This document shows, in pieces, positions 1-7,227 of a stretch of 19,710 nt of DNA. The DNA is taken from NCBI GenBank assembly GCA_030533315.1, contig JAUNJL010000046.1, forward strand, positions 1 through 19,710, read 5' to 3'. The notes beneath the pieces were generated by a model. The model was given only the letters and a program-made list of their open reading frames with translations. It made no database searches and was not told the DNA's origin. A program made the position numbers and the translations under genes. The stretch is from Eubacteriales bacterium (GTDB lineage: Bacteria; Bacillota_A; Clostridia; Lachnospirales; Lachnospiraceae). The stretch's first letter is position 1. Each line of letters opens with the position of its first letter.

Positions 1-2409
1 TACCATCTGGATGGCCTGGATTATAATATCTGGATTGAGTTTGGTGAAGGCGAATACCGGGATTATATCTATACCACGGAGGAGTCCGTGAGCATTCCTC
101 TGAACGATGAGAATATCAAGGATTATGAGAAATGCCAGGTGCACTGGTACGCGGTAGTGGAAGGTGAGGAAGAAAACGATCCGCCAGTACACGACCTGAT
201 AAAGGAAGGCCGGGCGGTTGTCGCAGAGGACAACAAGAGCATCACCATAAATGGTACAGAGCTGTTGACAGGAGATAATCCTCTGAGTCTGGGAGACTTC
301 ATTCACGTTTACGCAGAAGTGCAGGTGGGGAAAGACGTCCTTGGCAGCACGGACTGGGGTTCGGACTGGACGCTGCTGGAGGTCAGAGAGCCCAGTTATG
401 ATTACTATTATCCGAACAATGCTTTTCAGCGGCTTCCGGGATGGCAAATTTTCATAGAGAAGCCTCTTGGCTGCTGGGCATGGGATGAACGGCACCCCGA
501 TGGAGAGGAAATCCGTGTTTCTGTGAATAAGGTTACCGTTGAAGGCGACGAGGGTGTCTTTGAACTGGAAGAGCAGGAAGATCGATGGGTTCTGACTGCT
601 GAGAAGATGGGAACAGCCACTGTGACGATCTATCACAGCAAGTCGGATTGGGATTCTGCAGAGGTTGTGGAGTCACGGGAATTTGTTGTGGCCAACGATT
701 ACTATGATGTTGATTTTGAGGCAAAATCCAATAACCTTCTTCCGGGAGCTTCCCTGGAAATCGAGGCGATACCGCTGTGGATACAAAAAGACGGTGAGCA
801 GGACAAGGAAATGGACGCCTCAGATTTTATCATCAAATGGGAACCCAGTGAAGATTATTCCGGCGTTCTCACCTACAAAACAGATGGCAATAAGATCGTT
901 GTGAGTGCGGATCCGTCCATCAAGGAATATATGGAATGTGGTATGACTGCATATCTGTATAAGCCAGCTGAGGACGGCAGCGAAGATGCAGAGCCGCTCA
1001 TGACAAGAGAGTTTGTGATCTGCATCGATACCACTTATTTTGAAGTGGAAGCAAAGGATGTATACGTAGAAGAGGCCGGATTACTGAAGGCAGAGGATTT
1101 TGTTTCCGATGTGTGGTGCTATCAGAGAACGGAAGACGGTGAGAATACCAAACATTCGGAGATGGAAAAATTCCTTTACGAGATTACAAATTTGTGGGGG
1201 GATGAGGGAACAGAGGACATCATAAAGCTTACCAATAACGGAGAGATTCAGATAACGGCCGCTCCTGCGGCGGATGAAGAAGTGCGTTCAGCGGTGGTTG
1301 AGATCAAGGCTGCAAAGGTGGATGAATCGAACGGTGCAACCGCTGAAACCTTTGGTTATGCGGAAATCATCCTTTGCAAGCATACCTATGAGGAGATTGT
1401 GACAAAGGAGCCCACCTGTACGGATGAAGGAGTAAAAACGTATCGTTGTACGAAGTGCGAATTTGAAAAAGAAGAAGTGCTTCCGGCGCTTGGCCACAAG
1501 GAAGATGCTGGTACGGTAACGAAGCCGGCCACCTGCGTCGCAGCAGGGGAGCTGACCTTCAAGTGCAGTGTTTGCGGAGAGGTTTTAAGGACGGAGACGA
1601 TCCGTGCGACAGGACATACCTTTGGAGAATACAAGGTGGTAAAGGAGGCTACGACGGAGGAGGAAGGCCTTGAGGAGCGCCAGTGCAGCGTTTGTGGTTA
1701 CAAAGAAACCAGGGCCATCTCCAAGAAGACGCCGACACCCATGCCAACCCAGACACCGGCGCCGACCCAGGCACCGGCCCACGTTCACACCTTTGGAGAG
1801 TATCGGATTGTGAAGGAGGCCACGGTACTGGAAGAGGGCAGCGAGGTGAGGACCTGCAGCGTTTGTGGAGAGACGGAGTCCAGGGCCATTGACAAGCTGA
1901 CGCCGGTGATGGAGATGAACGCCAAGGCAAATTCCACCCTGAAGATGAAGGTGAAGCAGAAGTTCAAAGGCCTGAAGGTGACCAAAATGGCCGCAGGGGA
2001 TTCTGTAGCTTCCTGGAAGTCCAGCAATACCAAGATTCTTGGGGTTTCTGGAAAGGCGAACGGTACCTGCAGACTCACTGCGAAGAAGACAGGAAAGGCT
2101 ACTTTGACTGTTACCCTGAAGAGCGGACTGAGCCAGAAGATTACCATCAAGGTGCAGAAGCCGACGGTTAAGACCACGGGAATTTCTGTGGAGAGCAAGA
2201 AGGTGACTCTGAAGAAGGGTAAGAAGCTGGCTCTGAAGCCGGAGCTGAAGCCGATTACAAGTACCGAAAAGATCAAATATTCTTCCTCCAACAAGAAGAT
2301 CGTGACCGTCAGCAAAAAGGGCGTATTGACTGCCAAGAAGAAAGGCAAGGCGACGATCACCATCCAGTCTGGAAGAAAGAAAGTGAAGGTGAAGGTTACC
2401 GTAAAGTGA
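1..2409 (+). CDS. Large surface protein, 5'-truncated, with Cys-pair repeats and C-terminal Big_2-like domains
   Basis: The reading frame is open from base 1, so this is the last 802 residues of a longer protein. The GTG at 88 is an internal Val, not a start. Residues 1 to about 455 are acidic, beta-rich and unrecognised. About residues 459-629 hold four degenerate repeats of a type seen in Firmicutes surface proteins: an HT or GH start, a KEPTC or KEAT turn, then a C-x-x-C pair ending near an ALGH-type motif. Repeats 1 and 2 keep the extra Cys in PTC/ATC; repeats 3 and 4 have lost it. A short Thr/Pro-rich linker lies between repeats 3 and 4. About residues 637-802 look like two bacterial Ig-like Big_2 domains, with the hallmark SSNxKIxxVSxKGxxTAKKxGKATIT in the second. 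The C-terminus is very Lys-rich and has no LPXTG motif, so anchoring may be ionic or through the missing N-terminus. A structural or adhesive cell-surface role is inferred. Confidence 0.8.
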   Translation, partial: YHLDGLDYNIWIEFGEGEYRDYIYTTEESVSIPLNDENIKDYEKCQVHWYAVVEGEEENDPPVHDLIKEGRAVVAEDNKSITINGTELLTGDNPLSLGDFIHVYAEVQVGKDVLGSTDWGSDWTLLEVREPSYDYYYPNNAFQRLPGWQIFIEKPLGCWAWDERHPDGEEIRVSVNKVTVEGDEGVFELEEQEDRWVLTAEKMGTATVTIYHSKSDWDSAEVVESREFVVANDYYDVDFEAKSNNLLPGASLEIEAIPLWIQKDGEQDKEMDASDFIIKWEPSEDYSGVLTYKTDGNKIVVSADPSIKEYMECGMTAYLYKPAEDGSEDAEPLMTREFVICIDTTYFEVEAKDVYVEEAGLLKAEDFVSDVWCYQRTEDGENTKHSEMEKFLYEITNLWGDEGTEDIIKLTNNGEIQITAAPAADEEVRSAVVEIKAAKVDESNGATAETFGYAEIILCKHTYEEIVTKEPTCTDEGVKTYRCTKCEFEKEEVLPALGHKEDAGTVTKPATCVAAGELTFKCSVCGEVLRTETIRATGHTFGEYKVVKEATTEEEGLEERQCSVCGYKETRAISKKTPTPMPTQTPAPTQAPAHVHTFGEYRIVKEATVLEEGSEVRTCSVCGETESRAIDKLTPVMEMNAKANSTLKMKVKQKFKGLKVTKMAAGDSVASWKSSNTKILGVSGKANGTCRLTAKKTGKATLTVTLKSGLSQKITIKVQKPTVKTTGISVESKKVTLKKGKKLALKPELKPITSTEKIKYSSSNKKIVTVSKKGVLTAKKKGKATITIQSGRKKVKVKVTVK

Positions 2410-2436
2410 CCGATTCCAAGGCGGATGAAAGACAGA

Positions 2437-2520
2437 GGCGGCCCAGATCGCTGGGCCGCCGCAAAAAAAGAACGTAACATAAGGGGAGACGATAACCGGT
2501 ATAGGTCATCGTCTCCCCTT
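2437..2520. other. Two perfect hairpins downstream of the surface protein gene
   Basis: GGCGGCCCAG at 2437-2446 pairs perfectly with CTGGGCCGCC at 2451-2460 around an ATCG loop, and is followed by an A-run rather than a T-run. AAGGGGAGACGAT at 2481-2493 pairs perfectly with ATCGTCTCCCCTT at 2508-2520. Neither has a proper T-tract, so they are not canonical terminators on their own. They may protect the mRNA 3' end or assist the terminator that follows. Confidence 0.6.
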
Positions 2521-2529
2521 ATTCTCTCT

Positions 2530-2599
2530 CATCCCAGGGTGCGGATCCTTGCGGGCAGCGGAAGACTGCCTGCAGGGATCCGCACCCTGGGATGCTTTT
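2530..2599 (+). terminator. Long rho-independent terminator of the surface protein gene
   Basis: A 19-bp perfect stem (2530-2548 with 2576-2594) continues into an inner 8-bp stem (2551-2558 with 2566-2573, one G-T wobble) and a 7-nt loop. It is followed on the plus strand by GCTTTTTG. It ends transcription from the left. It may also stop the convergent minus-strand gene ending at 2665, though there is no T-run in that direction. Confidence 0.75.
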
Positions 2600-2664
2600 T
2601 GCGCCGTGCCTTTGAGGCGGCACAGCAAGGCTCCCGGCCAGAGGCCAGGATGACGGGACAGATA

Positions 2665-3825
2665 CTATCTCAGATAATTTTTGTTGACATATCCGTATTT
2701 ATCCAGTGAGGGGGCATACACATACCAATATTCTGGATGGCCGGTATCCACCAGCTCCACCATGTCGCCGGTGTAAAGCTGGCCGATTTCATTGTCCGCA
2801 TCGTAGGCCATGGAGGTGCGCAGAGCCAGGTAGCCGGCGGCAACGCTGACGGTGCGGGTTTCGTAATCGGTTCCCGCCAAACAGCTCTCGTCCACATAGC
2901 CGTAGGAGGCGTATCTGGGGGAGTACACATACCAGTAATCGGGATCGCTGCTGTCGATGACCTGTACCTGATCATCGGCATAAAGCCGGCCGATCTCGTT
3001 GGAGAGACTGGATACCTTGTCCAAAATAAGGGCCAGATAACCTGCGGAGACCTGGACTGTCCGCATGTTCTCGGAGTGATCGGAGCGGCTGCCGATCAGA
3101 TAATCCTTGTTTACATAGCCGTAAAGACCCAGCCTTGGAGAAAACACGTACCAGTAGGCAGGATCGCTGGTATCGATGGGCTGGACCACGTCTCCGGTGT
3201 TCAGCTGGCCGATCTCGTTGGAGGAGTCAAAGGCCTTGGCGCTGCGCAGGGCCAGGTACCCTTTTTCCACATGGACCGTATAAGTGGAAACCGCTCCTCC
3301 GTACAGGTAGTTGCGGTTCACGTAGCCATAGGACTGCAGCTTGGGGGAGTACACGTACCAGTAGGTATCGTCGGAGGCGTCTGTCACATCCACCGTGTCC
3401 CCGGTGTAAAGCTGACCGATCTCGTTTGACGAATCGTAGGCCTTTGCCGTCCGGAGAGCCAGATAGCCCTTGCTCACTGTGACTGTCCAGGTGGAGGAGG
3501 CGCTGGCGGCATACACCAGGTAATCCTTGTTGACGTAGCCGCAGCATTCCAGCTTGGGAGAATAGACGTACCAGTATGACGGGTCGGATGCGTCTGTGAG
3601 CTCCACCGTCTCTCCGGTGTACAGGGCGCCGATCTCATTGGAGGCGTCATAGCTTTTGGCATTTCGCAGGGCCAGATAGCCAGTCTCCACGCTCACCCGA
3701 TAGGTGTTGGGTGTTGCGCTGCACAGGGTGTACCCAAAGGGCAGGGAGAGGCAGAACAGGAGGCCCAGAATGGCGATCCATTTCAGGGGTTTGAGGTCAG
3801 ATTGGCGAAAGTCCTTTCTCTTCAT
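2665..3825 (-). CDS. Exported protein with five SH3-like repeats
   Basis: This 386-residue protein begins with a basic stretch and a hydrophobic segment (about residues 14-37) that acts as a signal peptide or membrane anchor. Five tandem repeats of about 65 residues follow, at roughly 41-105, 112-175, 180-245, 252-318 and 321-386. Each runs from GYLALR through SNEIGxLYTGD and YWYVYSP to GYVNKxYL, the pattern of bacterial SH3-like domains, which commonly bind cell-wall peptides or glycans. Repeat 4 is the most diverged, with LALILDK in place of LALRxAK and VDESCL in place of VNKNYL. No catalytic domain is present. The ATG at 3825 is preceded by GAAAGGAG at good spacing. It lies 71 nt downstream of the serine hydrolase gene on the same strand, so the two are probably co-transcribed and both act at the envelope. 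The ligand is unknown. Confidence 0.85.
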   Translation of the reverse strand: MKRKDFRQSDLKPLKWIAILGLLFCLSLPFGYTLCSATPNTYRVSVETGYLALRNAKSYDASNEIGALYTGETVELTDASDPSYWYVYSPKLECCGYVNKDYLVYAASASSTWTVTVSKGYLALRTAKAYDSSNEIGQLYTGDTVDVTDASDDTYWYVYSPKLQSYGYVNRNYLYGGAVSTYTVHVEKGYLALRSAKAFDSSNEIGQLNTGDVVQPIDTSDPAYWYVFSPRLGLYGYVNKDYLIGSRSDHSENMRTVQVSAGYLALILDKVSSLSNEIGRLYADDQVQVIDSSDPDYWYVYSPRYASYGYVDESCLAGTDYETRTVSVAAGYLALRTSMAYDADNEIGQLYTGDMVELVDTGHPEYWYVYAPSLDKYGYVNKNYLR

Positions 3826-3896
3826 AAAAAATCTCCTTTCTATGCTTGTGGCAATGCAATATGGGGCAAACGGCGAAGCTGCGGGGCTGTCAGGCT

Positions 3897-5009
3897 TTAG
3901 CTCTCTTCATAGTAGTCGTAGATCTCCCGGCTCAGGGAGGCGATGGTGTTCTGAGCCGAAGCCGCATCTGAGAGGTGCTCTGACATAAATACCAGGATGA
4001 GATCGTTCAATTCGTCGTAGATGATCCCCGCATCATTTTCCACATCGGCAAGCTCACCGGTTTTGTTGGCCACCTGTACGCCCTCTGGGAGCTTGGCAGG
4101 GATCTTATTTTGCCGGGTCTGGCCGCACAGCAGCTCAAACATGGCGTCCGCATAAGGAAATTCCTCATAATCCCCATTGTAAAGGCCCTTTAGGAAGTGG
4201 CCGCAGTCGGTGACCGAGGTGTAATTGTCCCCCAGGGCGCTGCTCTGCAAAAGCAGGCGGCCCATGGAGGTGTGGGTGTAGCCGTGAGACTGGCAGAAGC
4301 GATTGACGGCCTCCATCCCTGCCTGGGGATCCCCGCCTCCCAGAAAGCTGGTCAGGCTGTTTGCCGCATCGTTGTCGCTTACGGTGATCATGGCGCTCAG
4401 GCAGCCGTCGATGGTATCGGCGCCATGCTGCCCCGACAGGCTTTCGTAATTTTCGTACACGGTGCCCATGATAAAGAGCTTGATGAGGCTGGCGGCCTGC
4501 ATGGTGCTTTCGTTCAGGCTTCCCTCGGAGTTTTTGTAAATGTCACAGAGGTACACGGACCAGGTGCCGTTGGAGGTCGGAAGCTCCTCCCGGATCCGGG
4601 TAAGGAGGGCCGTCATTTTTTCATCGGCGGCAGGGGGCTGTGCGGAGGCCCGGCCAAATATGCTGTCCTTGGAGGATTGGGAGGAGGGGGACAGCATTCC
4701 CTCCTCCTGGTGCAGAGCCTCCTCCTCCGCAGCCTCTGGGGCGCCTTCCGGTGAAGACGCTGTGGTGGGGGAGGCTTCTCCTGTATCGGCAGGGGAAGCC
4801 TCCGAGATGGAGGTGGGAAGTGGAGATGGCGTTTCATTAGGCGTTTTGGCGGGGGATGGCGCCGCCTCCCTGAGAGGGACGGGGCCAAACTGCTGGGCGT
4901 AGCAGGAGTGGCCAATGAGTGCGCAGCCGCAGAGCAGGGCGCCCAAAAAGGCGCTGCCAAGCTCCCGGCCCAGTGACCGTTTTTTCTTTTTTTTATTGGA
5001 ATGCTGCAA
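3897..5009 (-). CDS. Exported class A beta-lactamase-fold serine hydrolase, TTG start
   Basis: This is a 370-residue protein. A basic start (KKKKKR) and a hydrophobic stretch (about 17-38) form a signal or anchor. A low-complexity Pro/Ser/Thr/Glu linker runs to about 130, then the catalytic domain. The class A motifs are visible: S174-L-I-K177 (SxxK), S211-D-N213 (SDN) and K316-T-G318 (KTG). The stretch where class A enzymes carry the deacylating Glu166, about 36 residues after the SDN Ser, contains no Glu (THTSMGRLLLQ). An efficient beta-lactamase is therefore unlikely, and a peptidoglycan or peptide hydrolase or binding role is more plausible. I chose the TTG start because GGGAGG lies 10 nt upstream and a good promoter lies just before it. 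The in-frame ATG at 5300 would place that promoter inside the gene. It is first in a unit with the SH3-repeat gene. Confidence 0.8.
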   Translation of the reverse strand: MQHSNKKKKKRSLGRELGSAFLGALLCGCALIGHSCYAQQFGPVPLREAAPSPAKTPNETPSPLPTSISEASPADTGEASPTTASSPEGAPEAAEEEALHQEEGMLSPSSQSSKDSIFGRASAQPPAADEKMTALLTRIREELPTSNGTWSVYLCDIYKNSEGSLNESTMQAASLIKLFIMGTVYENYESLSGQHGADTIDGCLSAMITVSDNDAANSLTSFLGGGDPQAGMEAVNRFCQSHGYTHTSMGRLLLQSSALGDNYTSVTDCGHFLKGLYNGDYEEFPYADAMFELLCGQTRQNKIPAKLPEGVQVANKTGELADVENDAGIIYDELNDLILVFMSEHLSDAASAQNTIASLSREIYDYYEES

Positions 5010-5038
5010 TGGAGTGGTTCCTCCCTTCTTACTTGTAA

Positions 5039-5082
5039 AATAGGGTTTTGTCACGTTTGTTTTGGATCCTATCAACCCTATT
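5039..5082. promoter_or_regulatory. 9-bp inverted repeat overlapping the hydrolase promoter
   Basis: AATAGGGTT at 5039-5047 is a perfect inverse of AACCCTATT at 5074-5082, with a 26-nt spacer. The right copy overlaps the minus-strand -10 box and the left copy lies just upstream of the ribosome site. It could be a two-site operator or a leader hairpin. The function is not known. Confidence 0.4.
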
Positions 5083-5108
5083 ATAAATTCAAAAACGGAT
5101 AATAGCAA
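5080..5108 (-). promoter_or_regulatory. Sigma-A type promoter for the hydrolase-SH3 unit
   Basis: Reading the minus strand, TTGCTA (5103-5108), a 17-nt spacer and a perfect TATAAT (5080-5085) form a good housekeeping promoter. Transcription would start near 5073, about 64 nt before the TTG codon at 5009. This supports that start codon. Confidence 0.65.
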
Positions 5109-5307
5109 GAGCAAGCCGGCAGCCAAGGCGCAGACCTGCAGCAGCTTCGCCGGAAGGGAGGGGAGGGTTAAGGGCAGAGAAGGCCATGCTCCCCTTGTGC
5201 GTTTTCCTCTGGGTACGCTTTTGTGCAGGGGAGATTTTTTACTGGGGCACGCAGAGGGGGGATGTGGCGGCTGAACGGTTACAAGCTGAAAAATACGCAA
5301 AAAGAAG

Positions 5308-5336
5308 TTGAATATTTCTGGTAGATTATGTATAAT
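5308..5336 (+). promoter_or_regulatory. Sigma-A type promoter of module A
   Basis: TTGAAT (5308-5313), a 17-nt spacer and a perfect TATAAT (5331-5336) lie upstream of the first GH51 gene. Predicted transcription starts near 5343 and gives a leader of about 70 nt containing the inverted repeat at 5360-5379. Confidence 0.75.
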
Positions 5337-5359
5337 GAAAATTACAAAACTACTATAAT

Positions 5360-5379
5360 ATTTTAGATATTTCTAAAAT
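5360..5379. promoter_or_regulatory. Candidate operator, copy 1 (perfect inverted repeat)
   Basis: ATTTTAGA (5360-5367), the 4-nt spacer TATT, and TCTAAAAT (5372-5379) form a perfect 8-bp-arm inverted repeat. It lies about +17 to +36 from the predicted start of module A, a position suited to repression. The same arms and spacing recur at 13930-13953 and, imperfectly, at 10165-10184. One or both ArsR-like regulators in this locus are the obvious candidates to bind it (inference). Confidence 0.6.
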
Positions 5380-5411
5380 AAAAGGGCTCTATCAAGCAAA
5401 AGGAGGAAAAC

Positions 5412-6914
5412 ATGACCAAACTCGTTATTAATCCATCAAAAAAACAGAGCAAAATAAACAAAGAGATTTATGGACATTTTTCGGAGCACCTTGGAAGATG
5501 TATCTATGAAGGGATCTACGTGGGAGAGGATTCCCCCATTCCCAATAAGAACGGTATGCGTACCGACGTGGTGGAGGCGCTGAAGCACATCCGGATCCCG
5601 GTCCTTCGCTGGCCGGGGGGATGCTTTGCCGACGAGTATCACTGGAAGGACGGCATTGGCCCCAAGGAGACCCGAAAGAAGATGATCAACACCCATTGGG
5701 GCGGCGTGGTGGAGGACAACAGCTTCGGTACCCATGAGTTTTTTGAGCTTTGTGAGCAGCTGGGCTGCGAGGCCTACGTCAATGGGAACCTGGGCAGCGG
5801 CACGGTGCAGGAGATGTCCGAGTGGGTGGAGTACATCACCTTTGAAGGGGTTTCCCCCATGGCGGATCTTCGGGCCAAAAACGGCCATGAAAAGCCATGG
5901 CCTCTGAAATTTTTCGGTGTGGGAAATGAAAACTGGGGCTGCGGCGGGAACATGAACCCGGATTACTATGCAAATGAGTACCGCCGTTATCAGACTTATG
6001 TGCGGAACTACAACCCGGAGCATACCATCCAGAAGATCTGTGGAGGTCCTAACGTGGATGATTACCAGTGGACGGAGGAGGTTCTGAAGACCTGCTTCCG
6101 CCATTGCCCGCCCCAGTTCCATGGAAACATGGATGGTCTTTCCCTCCACTACTACGTACATCCGGAGGGATGGGATATCAAGGGGAGCGCCACGGATTTT
6201 GACGAAAAGGTATGGTACAAGAGCCTGAGCAAGGCTTTGTACATGGAGGAGCTGATCCAGCGCCACAGTCACATCATGGACCAGTACGACCCGGAGAAAA
6301 AGGTGGGGATGATCGTGGACGAGTGGGGCGCATGGTATACGGTGGAGCCTGGAACAAACCCTGGTTTCCTTTACCAGCAGAACACCATGAGGGACGCCCT
6401 CATCGCCGGCATTACCCTGAATATTTTCAACAAGCACAGCGACCGGGTAAAGATGGCAAACCTGGCTCAGATGGTCAACGTGCTTCAGTCCGTCATCCTC
6501 ACCGACGGCGCAGACATGCTTTTGACGCCTACCTACCATGTGTTTGACATGTACAAGCATCATCAGGATGCCCAGCTTCTGGACAGCTTCATTGAGACGG
6601 AGACCATCGGTGTGGAGGAGGAGTGGCAGGTTCCCAATCTGACCGAGTCCGTATCTATGGGGGAGGATGGAGCCATCCACATCACCGTGACGAACCTTTC
6701 TCTGGAGAAGGACTATCCGGTGGAGGCCGTTTTGGCAGATTATCAGCCTTCTGCTGTGACCGGACAGATCGTTCACGGGGAAATGCGGGCCATGAATACC
6801 TTTGAGGACAAGGAGGCTGTGAAGGTGGAGGCTTTCCAGGGCGCTTCTGTGACGGAGAAGGGAATCTCCTTTACCATCCCCCGCTGCAGTGTGCTCCACC
6901 TTACCGTGAGATAA
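5412..6914 (+). CDS. GH51 alpha-L-arabinofuranosidase (GNENWG type)
   Basis: This 500-residue protein has the usual length of intracellular GH51 enzymes, which remove alpha-L-arabinofuranose from arabinan, arabinoxylan and their oligosaccharides with retention of configuration. N-terminal hallmarks are [21 protein letters not shown] and [13 protein letters not shown]. The likely acid/base is E173 in GNENWGCGG and the nucleophile E304 in VDEWGAWY. Residues about 20-390 are the TIM barrel, and the C-terminal part is the beta-sandwich typical of the family. There is no signal peptide, so it is cytoplasmic. The ATG follows AAAGGAGG closely. It heads module A and ends 1 nt before the small Cys-rich gene. 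The GNENWG active-site loop differs from GNEMDG in the other GH51 here (17468-18985), so the two are probably not redundant and may prefer different linkages or chain lengths. Confidence 0.93.
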   Translation: MTKLVINPSKKQSKINKEIYGHFSEHLGRCIYEGIYVGEDSPIPNKNGMRTDVVEALKHIRIPVLRWPGGCFADEYHWKDGIGPKETRKKMINTHWGGVVEDNSFGTHEFFELCEQLGCEAYVNGNLGSGTVQEMSEWVEYITFEGVSPMADLRAKNGHEKPWPLKFFGVGNENWGCGGNMNPDYYANEYRRYQTYVRNYNPEHTIQKICGGPNVDDYQWTEEVLKTCFRHCPPQFHGNMDGLSLHYYVHPEGWDIKGSATDFDEKVWYKSLSKALYMEELIQRHSHIMDQYDPEKKVGMIVDEWGAWYTVEPGTNPGFLYQQNTMRDALIAGITLNIFNKHSDRVKMANLAQMVNVLQSVILTDGADMLLTPTYHVFDMYKHHQDAQLLDSFIETETIGVEEEWQVPNLTESVSMGEDGAIHITVTNLSLEKDYPVEAVLADYQPSAVTGQIVHGEMRAMNTFEDKEAVKVEAFQGASVTEKGISFTIPRCSVLHLTVR

Positions 6915-6915
6915 G

Positions 6916-7227
6916 ATGGAAAAGCAGCCTCTTCGCATTTGCAGAAAATGTCTTCCCCCGGGAAAGGGGCGGGAGGAATATTTTGAGAGCCTGGGCCGGT
7001 ACATCCAGCAGATGGATGAGTCGGTAAAGGTGGATCAGGAAACCTATGAAAAAAGACTGGCGGTCTGCGGCTCCTGCGAGAAGCTCCTGGACGGCATGTG
7101 CCGTCTCTGCGGCTGCTTCGTGGAGCTGCGGGCGGCCCAGAGGGTACGAAAATGTCCGGATATCCCGGCAAAGTGGAAAGGAGTGCCAGATGAATCCCAA
7201 TATTCTCAGGAGGGTGAAAATTACTGA
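6916..7227 (+). CDS. Small Cys-rich DUF6171-like protein
   Basis: This 103-residue protein is probably a zinc-binding member of the DUF6171 type (family from memory). Eight Cys are arranged C9-x2-C12, C51-x2-C54, C62-x2-C65-x-C67 and C80, enough for two metal sites. The conserved-looking core reads RICRKCL, YIQQM, YEKRLAVCGSCEKLLDGMCRLCGCFVE and a final KCPD. There is no signal or membrane segment. The ATG lies 1 nt after the GH51 stop and has no clear ribosome site, which suggests translational coupling. Its 3' end overlaps the GH127 start by 38 nt. The tight packing argues that it is a real gene translated with its neighbours. The function is unknown. Confidence 0.8.
   Translation: MEKQPLRICRKCLPPGKGREEYFESLGRYIQQMDESVKVDQETYEKRLAVCGSCEKLLDGMCRLCGCFVELRAAQRVRKCPDIPAKWKGVPDESQYSQEGENY

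Larger units (their letters stand above)
5010..5411. other. Divergent intergenic region between the hydrolase and GH51 genes
   Basis: This 402-bp gap holds the minus-strand hydrolase promoter and its 9-bp inverted repeat (5039-5108), the plus-strand GH51 promoter (5308-5336), the candidate shared operator (5360-5379) and the AAAGGAGG ribosome site just before 5412. I see no gene, and no convincing repeat or RNA structure, in 5109-5307. Confidence 0.6.

Noticed and set aside
88..2409. GTG at 88 as the start of the first gene
   Set aside because: The same frame is open back to base 1 with protein-like sequence (DYNIWIEFGEGEYRDYIY) and there is no ribosome site before 88; the gene is truncated by the window.
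2437..2460. Hairpin called as a stand-alone terminator
   Set aside because: It is followed by A residues, not T, on the plus strand, and no suitable T-run exists in the minus direction.
5010..5300. N-terminal extension of the serine hydrolase to an ATG at 5300
   Set aside because: It is Pro/Ser-rich, contains the strong minus-strand promoter at 5080-5108 and has no ribosome site; the TTG at 5009 is well placed. The hydrophobic stretch in the extension is probably chance.
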